Assembly (NCBI GenBank): GCA_947575805.1
Contig: CANPOY010000023.1
Location: forward strand, 1 to 43,088
DNA from: an uncultured Lachnospiraceae bacterium
Lineage (GTDB): Bacteria > Bacillota > Clostridia > Lachnospirales > Lachnospiraceae
Length of the DNA stretch: 43,088 bases
Direction of reading: 5' to 3'
Made by a program: the position numbers and the translations under genes. Below, in pieces: positions 14,704-23,793 of the stretch (position 1 is the first letter of the stretch; every line of letters starts with the position of its first letter). Below the pieces are notes generated by a model that did not search any database, was not told the DNA's origin, and saw only the letters and a list, made by a program, of their open reading frames with translations.

Positions 14704-17301
14704 ATGACTCGGGATGAATTTATCAAAATTTCAAAATCATATCTGTATCTGGACGGGGCAACAGGTTCCAATCTGGTGAGGGCAGGAATGCCTTCCGGCG
14801 TCTGCCCGGAGCAGTGGATCCTGGAGCACAGGGACGTAATGCTTGAGCTGCAGAGGCAGTATGTGATTGCCGGAACGGATATTATATATGCGCCAACCTT
14901 TACGGCCAACCGGATGAAGCTTTCGGAATACGGGCTGGCTGACAGGCTGGTGGAAATGAACCGGGAACTGACGGCAATTTCGATAGAGGCTGCCGGATCG
15001 GCGAAGAACCGCAGGGTTTATGTGGCTGGTGACCTGACCATGACGGGACGCCAGCTTGTCCCTATGGGGGACATGGAGCTGGAAGAACTGATTGCAGTGT
15101 ACAGGGAGCAGATCCTGGCCCTGGCGGATGCAGGGGTGGATCTGCTGGTGGCGGAAACGATGATGAGCCTTGCAGAGGCCAGAGCCGTACTGATTGCCGC
15201 GAAGGAGGTTTGTGAGCTGCCTGTGATGGTGACCATGACCTTTGAGCGGGACGGCAGGACATTGTACGGTACGGACGCCCGGACTGCCGCCGTGGTGCTG
15301 GAGAGCCTTGGGGCCTGTGCCGTGGGCGTGAACTGTTCCGCAGGACCGGGAGCCATGTGCGGGATAGTGGCTGACATGGCGGCGGTTACCGCAGGAATTC
15401 CCATTATAGCCAAGCCTAATGCGGGGATGCCTTTTTTGGACGAGCAGGGGCGTACCTGTTATGAAATGGATGCTGAAACCTTCACAAAGGAAATGGAACA
15501 GCTGGCAGCGGCCGGAGCCACCGTGCTGGGAGGCTGCTGCGGAACCACGCCGGAGTTTATCGGCAGGCTTTCGGCTGCCTTTGGCAGGAAGCCGAAGAAT
15601 TCTGCTCAGCGAAGGAAGCCGGGGATGCGGTTTCTGACCTCGGAACGGAGAACCCTGGAGTTCGGTCTGGACGGAAATTTCATGATTGTGGGCGAACGGA
15701 TCAATCCCACGGGAAAAAAGCTGCTGCAGGCTCAGCTGCGGGAGGGCGTCACCGATAAAGTGCTTCAGTTCGCCGAAGAGCAGGAACAGGACGGGGCATG
15801 TATCCTGGATGTGAATATGGGCATGGGCGGTATTGATGAAAAGGCCATGATGCTGCGGGTCATTGAGGAAATATCCGGCGTTACTGATCTGCCGTTGTCC
15901 CTGGATTCCAGCCATGTGGAGGTGCTGGAGGCGGCTCTGCGGCATTATCCCGGCAGGGCGTTGGTTAACTCGGTATCCCTGGAGACGGAAAAGATCGAAA
16001 AGCTTCTGCCCATTGTCAGAAAATATGGCGCTATGTTTATTTTACTGCCCTTATCGGACAACGGGCTGCCTGAAAATATAGAGGAAAAGATCCGGATTAC
16101 GGATACCATTCTGGAACGGGCATATGCCCTGGGAATGAAAATGGAAGATGTGGTGGCGGATGGGCTGGTGGCCACGGTGGGAGCCAATAAAAAAGCGGCG
16201 CTTGAGACTCTGGAAACCATTCGTTACTGCAGGGAGAAGGGGCTGGCCACGATCTGCGGACTGTCCAACATTTCCTTCGGTATGCCGGAGAGAAGCTATG
16301 TGAATACGGCTTTCCTGGCCCTTGCCGTCAGGGAGGGGCTGACCATGGCAATCGCCAATCCTTCCCAGGAGCTGCTGGTCAGCTGCGCGCTGGCCACGGA
16401 CCTGCTTCTGGCAAAGGAGGAGGCTGACATCCGCTATATTGAGTATACCAACACCCTTGCCGAGAAGAACAGGGCAAAGGAAGAGCTGCTGAGAAGCCGG
16501 CAGGCTCAGGCGGTCGCAGCGCGGGCAGATGAGGCCGGCACAGGGATCTCCAGAGCAGGAACGGAACAAACTGACGGATCCGGCGCCGGACAGGCAGGAG
16601 CGTCAAAACAGGTTTCTCAGGCAGAAGCGTCTGCATCCGGCGGCAGCCCGGGAAGGAGCGAGAGCTGCCAAAGGCTGCATCATGCAGTCATGAAGGGAAA
16701 TAGAAACGGGATTGCATCCATAACCAGGGAGGCCCTGGAGCTGGGGGAAGAGCCGTCTGCTCTGTTAAACGAGGTTCTGCTGCCGGCGATCAACGAAGTG
16801 GGAGAGCTGTTTGACAGGGGCAAATATTTTCTACCCCAGCTCATCGGCAGCGCCGAAGCTATGAAAAACGCCATAGAGGTACTGGAACCCCTGCTTCTGC
16901 AGGAAAGCGCGGAAAGGGATATGCCGGTGGTGGTAATTGCCACGGTGGAAGGAGATATTCACGATATTGGCAAGAATCTTGTGGCCCTGATGCTAAAGAA
17001 CCACGGGTTTCAGGTGATAGACCTGGGGAAGGATGTGCCGAAGGAGCGGATCATAGAAGCGGCTCTGGAGCACAGAGCCGAAATCATTGCCCTGTCTGCC
17101 CTGATGACTACTACCATGCAGCGGATGCAGGAGGTGGTTGCATATGCCAGGGAGAAGGCAGTTCCGGCGAAAATCATGATCGGCGGGGCGGTTATTACCC
17201 AGGAATATGCGGATGAAATCGGTGCAGACGGGTATTCCCGGGACGCTGCGGAAGCCGTAAGGCTGGCCCGGCGGCTGACGGAGAAGGAACCGTTGTCATA
17301 A
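14704..17301 (+). CDS. cobalamin-dependent methionine synthase, form without reactivation domain
   Basis: 865 residues. Residues 1-295 are the homocysteine-binding barrel with zinc cysteines C211 (GVNCSAG) and C278-C279 (GGCCGTTP). Residues about 320-590 are the pterin-binding domain (MIVGERINPTGKKLL, DVNMGMGG). After a low-complexity linker (about 603-655) come the cap helices and the B12 domain with the cobalt-ligand motif DIHDIGKN, H753, and the GGAVIT loop. It transfers a methyl group from methyl-tetrahydrofolate to homocysteine through cobalamin. E. coli MetH is 1227 residues and ends in an AdoMet-binding reactivation domain that is absent here, so reactivation must come from another protein. 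TTGGAGGAAC precedes the ATG. ilvB starts 70 bases downstream, probably on the same transcript. No riboswitch is seen in the short leader. Confidence 0.9.
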   Translation: MTRDEFIKISKSYLYLDGATGSNLVRAGMPSGVCPEQWILEHRDVMLELQRQYVIAGTDIIYAPTFTANRMKLSEYGLADRLVEMNRELTAISIEAAGSAKNRRVYVAGDLTMTGRQLVPMGDMELEELIAVYREQILALADAGVDLLVAETMMSLAEARAVLIAAKEVCELPVMVTMTFERDGRTLYGTDARTAAVVLESLGACAVGVNCSAGPGAMCGIVADMAAVTAGIPIIAKPNAGMPFLDEQGRTCYEMDAETFTKEMEQLAAAGATVLGGCCGTTPEFIGRLSAAFGRKPKNSAQRRKPGMRFLTSERRTLEFGLDGNFMIVGERINPTGKKLLQAQLREGVTDKVLQFAEEQEQDGACILDVNMGMGGIDEKAMMLRVIEEISGVTDLPLSLDSSHVEVLEAALRHYPGRALVNSVSLETEKIEKLLPIVRKYGAMFILLPLSDNGLPENIEEKIRITDTILERAYALGMKMEDVVADGLVATVGANKKAALETLETIRYCREKGLATICGLSNISFGMPERSYVNTAFLALAVREGLTMAIANPSQELLVSCALATDLLLAKEEADIRYIEYTNTLAEKNRAKEELLRSRQAQAVAARADEAGTGISRAGTEQTDGSGAGQAGASKQVSQAEASASGGSPGRSESCQRLHHAVMKGNRNGIASITREALELGEEPSALLNEVLLPAINEVGELFDRGKYFLPQLIGSAEAMKNAIEVLEPLLLQESAERDMPVVVIATVEGDIHDIGKNLVALMLKNHGFQVIDLGKDVPKERIIEAALEHRAEIIALSALMTTTMQRMQEVVAYAREKAVPAKIMIGGAVITQEYADEIGADGYSRDAAEAVRLARRLTEKEPLS

Positions 17302-17371
17302 ACATTTGCCCCGGCTTTTGCCGGAAACCACGTTGCCGGGGATACAGGAAATCAACAGGGAGGAAAAAACC

Positions 17372-18988
17372 ATGAACGGTGCAGATGCCATCATCAAATG
17401 TCTTGAGGCGGAGGGGGTAACCACCGTGTTCGGTTACCCGGGGGTAGCTATCTGTCCTTTTTATAACAGTATTCTGGAATCGGAGATTCGCACGGTTCTG
17501 ATCCGCACGGAGCAGAACGCTGCCCACGCGGCCAGCGGCATGGCCAGAATGACCAACAGGCCGGGAGTCTGTGCCGTGACGTCAGGTCCCGGTGCCACCA
17601 ATGTGATCACGGGAATCGCCACGGCTTTTGCGGACAGCATCCCCCTGATCTGTATTACGGGCCAGGTGAACAGTGAGCTTTTAGGCAGCGACGTATTTCA
17701 GGAGGCAGACATCACGGGAGCGGTGGAATCCTTCGTTAAATACAGCTATCTGGTAAAAAATGCAAACGATATTCCAAGAATTTTTAAGGAGGCATTTCAC
17801 ATTGCCAACACTGGCAGGAAGGGACCGGTACTGATTGACATTCCCATAGACATCCAGAATGCCACCGTAAGCAAATTCAAATATCCGGAGTCGGTGTCCC
17901 TGCGTACCTATAAGCCAACTGTTAAGGGACATGCGGTACAGATTAAAAAGGTAATCCGGGAGCTGGAAAAGGCGAAAAGACCTATTATCTGCGCAGGCGG
18001 CGGAGTACTTCTGAGCCAGGCGGAAGAAGAGCTCAGGTCCTTTGCAGAACTGCACAGGGTGCCTGTGGTCTCCACCATGATGGGAATCGGTGTCATGCCC
18101 ACGGATCATCCTCTCTACTTCGGTATGGTGGGCAATAACGGCAAGCCCTGTGCCAATCGGGCCATGAATGAGTCCGACCTGCTGATCATGGTGGGGGCGC
18201 GGGTGGCGGACCGGGCGGTGAGCCAGCCGGATCTGATCACCAGGGATAAGGTGCTGGTACACATTGACGTGGATCCGGCCGAAATCGGCAAAAATGCCGG
18301 GCCCACCATTCCGCTGGTGGGAGATGCGAAGCATATTTTCAGTGACTTTGCGAAGGAAGAATTTGTGTGCTGCTGTGACGAATGGCTGCAGATCCTGGAG
18401 CAGTATCGTATCAATATGATGCCCAGGCGCAGCCCCAACCCCGATTTCGTGGATCCGGCGGCTTTTATTACCCGACTGTCCGAGAGGATGGATGAGAAAG
18501 GAGTCTATGTGGCGGATGTGGGGCAGAACCAGATCTGGTCCTGCGGCTATGCAAGGGTCAAGGAGGGAAAATTCCTGACTTCAGGCGGCATGGGCACCAT
18601 GGGGTACTCCATTCCGGCGGCCATGGGTGCAAAGGCGGCGGCGCCGGACAGACAGGTGGTGGCGGTCTGCGGGGACGGTTCTTTTCAGATGTCCATGATG
18701 GAACTGGCCACCATGCGCCAGCATGACATCCCGGTGAAGATCGTAGTGCTGAAGAATAATTATCTGGGCATGGTGCGGGAGTATCAGCATTATACCTATA
18801 AGGATCATTATTCCGTGGTAGATCTTTCCGGCAGCCCGGATCTGGAGAAGCTGGCAGATGCCTATGGCATTCCGTTTCTGCGTCTGGAAAATATGAAGGG
18901 CTGTGACGAGACCATCGGGGAATTTTTGCAGGGTGACAGATCCGTCCTGCTGGAATGTCTGATCGATCCCATGGATCTGGTGAAATAG
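17372..18988 (+). CDS. ilvB: acetolactate synthase, catalytic subunit
   Basis: 538 residues from the ATG at 17372, preceded by GGGAGG; the frame extends upstream without a site. A thiamine-diphosphate enzyme that condenses two pyruvates (or pyruvate and 2-oxobutyrate) at the entry to valine, leucine and isoleucine synthesis. N-terminal Pyr domain with the conserved glutamate in RTEQNAAHAASGMAR, a central domain, and a C-terminal PP domain with the TPP motif GDGSFQMSMMEL ending in NNYLGMVREYQ. Slightly shorter than E. coli IlvB/IlvI. Followed directly by two ilvN-like genes and ilvC. No T-box leader is visible in the 70 bases upstream. Confidence 0.92.
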   Translation: MNGADAIIKCLEAEGVTTVFGYPGVAICPFYNSILESEIRTVLIRTEQNAAHAASGMARMTNRPGVCAVTSGPGATNVITGIATAFADSIPLICITGQVNSELLGSDVFQEADITGAVESFVKYSYLVKNANDIPRIFKEAFHIANTGRKGPVLIDIPIDIQNATVSKFKYPESVSLRTYKPTVKGHAVQIKKVIRELEKAKRPIICAGGGVLLSQAEEELRSFAELHRVPVVSTMMGIGVMPTDHPLYFGMVGNNGKPCANRAMNESDLLIMVGARVADRAVSQPDLITRDKVLVHIDVDPAEIGKNAGPTIPLVGDAKHIFSDFAKEEFVCCCDEWLQILEQYRINMMPRRSPNPDFVDPAAFITRLSERMDEKGVYVADVGQNQIWSCGYARVKEGKFLTSGGMGTMGYSIPAAMGAKAAAPDRQVVAVCGDGSFQMSMMELATMRQHDIPVKIVVLKNNYLGMVREYQHYTYKDHYSVVDLSGSPDLEKLADAYGIPFLRLENMKGCDETIGEFLQGDRSVLLECLIDPMDLVK

Positions 18989-19000
18989 AGGGGAGGCGGA

Positions 19001-19516
19001 TTGAGAATCATGAAGATGAAGACAAGAATATACTCCGTTCTGGTGGAAAACCGTTCCGGTGTGCTGTGCAAGGTGGCAGGACTCTTTTCCAGGAGGTGCT
19101 TTAACATCGACAGTCTGGCGGTGGGAGAGACCGACGATCCGGCAGTGTCCTGCATGACCATTGTCAGCAGCGGCGACGAGCGCACCATCGAACAGATTGA
19201 AAAGCAGCTTAACAAGAAGCTGGATGTGATTAAGGTCAAAACCTTTTCGGAGCAGCAGTGTATCACCAGAGAGCTGATGCTGATCAAGGTGAAATATAAT
19301 AAAAATAACCGCCGGGAGATTCTTGAGGTCTGTGAGAGTATGAATTCGGTGGAGATCGTGGATATGTCAAAGCATTTCATGATGCTTCAGATCTGCGATG
19401 CTCCGGAGCGTGTGCGTTCGCTGATCACGCTCCTGCAGACGATCAGTATTGTGGAGGTGGCACGGACGGGGACTCTGGCCCTTTCAAAGTGCGGCGAGAA
19501 CGACGAGACAAAATAG
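19001..19516 (+). CDS. ilvN: acetolactate synthase small subunit, first copy
   Basis: 171 residues if started at the TTG at 19001, which lies four bases after GGAGG; an ATG at 19010 is an equal candidate. N-terminal ACT domain (YSVLVENRSGVLCKVAGLFSRR) and C-terminal small-subunit domain (RELMLIKVKYNKNNRREIL). Small subunits activate the catalytic subunit and bind valine for feedback inhibition. Compared with the next gene and the usual family pattern RRG(Y/F)NI, this copy reads RRCFNI, with cysteine replacing a normally conserved glycine close to the effector-binding region. It may answer differently to effectors; that is inference. Confidence 0.88.
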   Translation: MRIMKMKTRIYSVLVENRSGVLCKVAGLFSRRCFNIDSLAVGETDDPAVSCMTIVSSGDERTIEQIEKQLNKKLDVIKVKTFSEQQCITRELMLIKVKYNKNNRREILEVCESMNSVEIVDMSKHFMMLQICDAPERVRSLITLLQTISIVEVARTGTLALSKCGENDETK

Positions 19517-19553
19517 AATCATAATATAAAATCTATAAAAGGGGTGTGATTTC

Positions 19554-20057
19554 ATGCAGAAAAAAGTATTTCAGTTATTGGTCGATAATACCTCCGGCGT
19601 GCTGAGCCGCATTTCCGGCCTATTTTCCAGACGTGGATACAATATCGAGAGCATTACGGCAGGCGTGACGGCGGATACCAGATTTACCAGGATTACCATT
19701 GTGGCTTCCGGGGATGACGAGATCCTGGAGCAAATCGAAAAGCAGGTGGAAAAACTGGTGGATGTCAGGGATATTCATGAGCTGAAGCCGGAGGAAAGCG
19801 TATATCGTGAGCTTGTCCTGATCAAGGTGCACGCTTCCAAAGAACAGCGTCAGGACGTGATCGCGGTGGTGGACTCCTTCCGGGCCAAGATTATTGACTT
19901 TGCGCTGGAAAGCCTGGTGATCGAACTGACGGGCAATCAGCAGAAGGTGGAGGCATTCATCCGTCTGATGGAAGAGTACGGTATTTTAGAGCTGGCCAGA
20001 ACCGGAATCGCCGGTCTCGGCAGGGGCACCGAGCATATTATTTATCTGGATGAGTAA
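19554..20057 (+). CDS. ilvN: acetolactate synthase small subunit, second copy
   Basis: 167 residues, 37 bases after the first copy, with AGGGGTG before the ATG. N-terminal ACT domain with the standard pattern (LLVDNTSGVLSRISGLFSRRGYNIESI) and C-terminal domain (RELVLIKVHASKEQRQDV, ELARTGIAGLGRG). This is the more canonical of the two regulatory subunits. Two different small subunits beside a single catalytic gene suggest an enzyme with alternative or mixed regulatory partners. Confidence 0.9.
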   Translation: MQKKVFQLLVDNTSGVLSRISGLFSRRGYNIESITAGVTADTRFTRITIVASGDDEILEQIEKQVEKLVDVRDIHELKPEESVYRELVLIKVHASKEQRQDVIAVVDSFRAKIIDFALESLVIELTGNQQKVEAFIRLMEEYGILELARTGIAGLGRGTEHIIYLDE

Positions 20058-20089
20058 CGGAAAAACGCTGATGTGCTTAAAATTCATCA

Positions 20090-20116
20090 TTGACATTTCC
20101 GGTAAAGAAGTATAAA
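20090..20116 (+). promoter_or_regulatory. internal promoter for ilvC
   Basis: TTGACA at 20090-20095 with TATAAA at 20111-20116 (15-base spacer; 16 if shifted by one), in the 120-base gap before ilvC. It would allow separate control of ilvC. Confidence 0.55.
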
Positions 20117-20156
20117 TTGTAAATCGAAATAACAAATAGGCATTTATTACAAATAA

Positions 20157-21197
<1,041 letters not shown>

Positions 21198-21207
21198 AGT
21201 TTACGGT

Positions 21208-21248
21208 CCGCGCATCGGATTTTCCCGGTGCGCGGTTTCTTTTTTTCT
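21208..21248 (+). terminator. intrinsic terminator after ilvC
   Basis: CCGCGCATCGG (21208-21218) pairs with CCGGTGCGCGG (21225-21235) with one G-U pair, followed by a T-rich run. Confidence 0.9.
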
Positions 21249-21336
21249 TAAAGTCTCTTTAGAATTTCTTTTCCTTTTTGTGTCAGACATGTTTAGGTTT
21301 CGGTCTTATAGTGGGTTTCATCAGGAGGACATCACT

Positions 21337-21852
21337 ATGGAACTGGAAACAATAACTCAATACTTTACCCAATACGGCGCTGTTGCCATCTTTGTAATCG
21401 TTTTTCTGGAGTACCTGAATCTGCCGGGCTTTCCCGCAGGCATCATCATGCCGCTGGCAGGTATCATGGCGGCCCGGGGAAATATCCATTTCTTCTGGGT
21501 CATGGTGATAACGGTGGCGGCAGGACTGCTGGGAAGCCTGCTGCTGTACGGGCTTGGCCGAAAGGGCGGCGAGGTATTCCTGAACGCATACACACGTCGT
21601 TTTCCAAAACAGAAGGATGCCCTGGACAAGGCCCTGGACTGGATCAGAAGAAAAGGATGTGTGGGCGTATTCCTGGCAAAGCTTCTTCCCATGGTGCGAA
21701 CGCTGATTTCCGTTCCCGCCGGCGTGGTCAGGATGGATATGACAAAGTATGTAGTAAGCTCAGTCTGCGGAATCTTTCTCTGGAATTTTGTTTTTGTGGG
21801 AGCCGGATATCTTCTGGGGGATCAAGTGTTTGAGCTGTTGGGAGTGGCATAG
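21337..21852 (+). CDS. DedA-family membrane protein
   Basis: 171 residues from the ATG at 21337 (TCAGGAGGACATCACT upstream). Four or more membrane segments and the DedA/VTT pattern: an early acidic residue (FLEYLNLPGFPAG), the amphipathic segment with GLGRKGGEVFL, and the conserved FLAKLLPMVRTLISVPAGVVRMDMTKY motif, of which the arginine and proline-glycine are key. DedA proteins act in lipid translocation and membrane homeostasis. It ends 13 bases before the glycosyltransferase gene, suggesting a joint envelope role. Confidence 0.88.
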   Translation: MELETITQYFTQYGAVAIFVIVFLEYLNLPGFPAGIIMPLAGIMAARGNIHFFWVMVITVAAGLLGSLLLYGLGRKGGEVFLNAYTRRFPKQKDALDKALDWIRRKGCVGVFLAKLLPMVRTLISVPAGVVRMDMTKYVVSSVCGIFLWNFVFVGAGYLLGDQVFELLGVA

Positions 21853-21865
21853 AGGAGGAAAAAAC

Positions 21866-23044
21866 ATGCGTATCGCACTTATGACAAATAATTATAAACC
21901 TGTTATGGGGGGCGTTCCTATTTCCATAGAACGGCTGAAATGCGGGTTGGAGAAGCAGGGACATCAGGTGACCGTTTTTGCGCCTTCCTCTGAGGAAGCG
22001 GAAGAAGAGGAAGGCGTGTTCCGCTATGCAGTCCTGATGAAACGTTTTATCGGAGGAATCGCGCTTCCGAATCCCTTTGACGCAAGAATCGAAACGGAAT
22101 TTAAAAAGCAGAAATTTGATATAATCCATGTGCACCATCCCATGCTGATCGGCAGGACGGCGGTCTGGCTTTCAAAAAAATACGGTATTCCACTGGTATT
22201 TACTTATCATACCCGCTATGAAAAATATGTGGAATGTTATACCAGGGGGCTGGGTAAAGTAGATAAAGTGATGCCTTTTTATCTTCATACCTTTCTGCGG
22301 CACTGTGACTATGTTTTTGCCCCCACGGCAGGAATCAGGGATTATCTGAAAGAAACCTGCAGGGTGCCGGAGCACAGGCTGGGAATTCTGCCCACAGGAA
22401 TTGAAGAGCGGAATTTCCGGGTGACAGAGGGAGAAAAAGAGGCAGTCCGAGAGAAATATGCGCCGGGCGGCATGCCATTTTTCCTGACGGTATCCAGAAT
22501 GGCCTCGGAAAAAAATGTAGCCTTTCTGCTGGAGAGTCTGGCGGAATTTAAGCAGCGCTGGAGACGGCCATTCCGCATGGCGCTGGTGGGAGACGGGCCG
22601 GACAGGGCAAGATACGAAAGGCTTTGCAAAGAGCTGGACATTGCGGAAGAGACGGTTTTCACAGGAATGCTTCCCAACGGGGAGACTGCCGCCTGGTTCG
22701 CGGCGGCGGACGCTTTTCTCTTTGCTTCCAGAACGGAGACACAGGGCATTGTAATATTGGAGGCATTTGCCGGAAAGACTCCTGTCCTGGCGGTGCGGGC
22801 TTCCGGGGTGGAGGATCTGGTGGACACCGGCATAAACGGCGTCTTAACCGGGGAAGATCAAAATGAATTTGCGGAGCGGATGCTGGACTTCTGTGAAGGA
22901 AAGCTTGACAGGAAACGGCTTTCGGAAAGTGCTTACGCTTCGGGCCTGCGCTATCGGGAAGAAACAGTTGCACTGGAGGCGGCCCGCGTCTATAATGAAG
23001 TGTTGAGGGGCCGCTTCCGGCAGCCGTTGGCTCTGCAGACATAA
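21866..23044 (+). CDS. glycosyltransferase family 4 protein
   Basis: 392 residues from the ATG at 21866, which has GAGGAGGAAAAAAC upstream. GT-B fold: N-terminal MRIALMTNNYKPVMGGVPISIERL with the glycine-rich acceptor-side loop, and C-terminal donor domain with the E-x7-E type motif around FASRTETQGIVILEAFAG. It resembles 1,2-diacylglycerol glucosyltransferases that make membrane glycolipids, but acceptor and sugar cannot be fixed from sequence. Together with the DedA gene before it and the two-component genes after it, it forms an apparent envelope operon. Confidence 0.85.
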   Translation: MRIALMTNNYKPVMGGVPISIERLKCGLEKQGHQVTVFAPSSEEAEEEEGVFRYAVLMKRFIGGIALPNPFDARIETEFKKQKFDIIHVHHPMLIGRTAVWLSKKYGIPLVFTYHTRYEKYVECYTRGLGKVDKVMPFYLHTFLRHCDYVFAPTAGIRDYLKETCRVPEHRLGILPTGIEERNFRVTEGEKEAVREKYAPGGMPFFLTVSRMASEKNVAFLLESLAEFKQRWRRPFRMALVGDGPDRARYERLCKELDIAEETVFTGMLPNGETAAWFAAADAFLFASRTETQGIVILEAFAGKTPVLAVRASGVEDLVDTGINGVLTGEDQNEFAERMLDFCEGKLDRKRLSESAYASGLRYREETVALEAARVYNEVLRGRFRQPLALQT

Positions 23045-23067
23045 TAACAACATGAGGGGACCAGAAA

Positions 23068-23781
23068 ATGGAGCAAAAATATAAGATCTTAGTAGTGGAG
23101 GACGATAAGGAGATTCGGGAGGGAGTTGAAATTTACCTGCGAAATCAAGGTTATCAGGTCTTTCAGGCCGCAAACGGAGCGGAGGGCCTGAAGGTGGTAG
23201 AGCAGGAGGAACTGCATCTGGCGATTGTGGACATTATGATGCCCGTGATGGATGGTATTACCATGCTGATGAAGCTGCGGGCCATGGAACAGGAATTCCC
23301 GGTCATTATGTTATCCGCCAAGTCTGAGGAGGTGGATAAGATCATGGGACTGAACATGGGAGCGGATGATTACGTGACTAAACCCTTTACACCGCTGGAG
23401 CTGTTGGCCCGGGTAAATTCCCACCTGAGAAGATACTCCAAATATCTGGACGCAGTGAATATGGAGGGTGGCGGAGATCATGTCTACACCATCGGCGGGC
23501 TGGAGTTGAACGAGGATACCGTGGAGGTATCCGTGGACGGAGAGCCTGTGAAGCTAACCCCCATGGAATTTAAGATTGTGCACCTGTTGATCAGGAACCC
23601 CGGCAGAGTATTTTCCGCCGACGAGATATACGAAAGAATCTGGAACGAAAAGGCTGTAAACACGGATACTATCATGGTGCATGTGCGGAACATCCGGGAG
23701 AAAATCGAGATTGACCCCAAGAATCCCAAGTATTTGAAGGTGGTCTGGGGTGTTGGTTATAAAATTGATAAGCAAAACTGA
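23068..23781 (+). CDS. OmpR/PhoB-family response regulator
   Basis: 237 residues. Receiver domain with the acidic pocket (VVEDDKE), phosphoacceptor D55 (AIVDIMMPVMDG), switch residues S/T and the conserved lysine in DDYVTKPFTP. Winged-helix DNA-binding domain from about 140 (LTPMEFKIVHLLIRNPGRVFS, TIMVHVRNIREKIE, VWGVGYKID). VanR-like layout. The ATG lies 23 bases after the glycosyltransferase stop, behind GAGGGGACC; the cognate kinase starts 12 bases after its stop. Confidence 0.95.
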   Translation: MEQKYKILVVEDDKEIREGVEIYLRNQGYQVFQAANGAEGLKVVEQEELHLAIVDIMMPVMDGITMLMKLRAMEQEFPVIMLSAKSEEVDKIMGLNMGADDYVTKPFTPLELLARVNSHLRRYSKYLDAVNMEGGGDHVYTIGGLELNEDTVEVSVDGEPVKLTPMEFKIVHLLIRNPGRVFSADEIYERIWNEKAVNTDTIMVHVRNIREKIEIDPKNPKYLKVVWGVGYKIDKQN

Positions 23782-23793
23782 CGGGAGGAAACT

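Noticed and set aside
14737..15945. Open frame of 402 codons on the minus strand
   Set aside because: Antisense to the methionine synthase; no family likeness, histidine/glutamine-rich shadow composition.
17302..17371. T-box or other leader upstream of ilvB
   Set aside because: The gap is only 70 bases and shows no T-box sequence or terminator/antiterminator pair.
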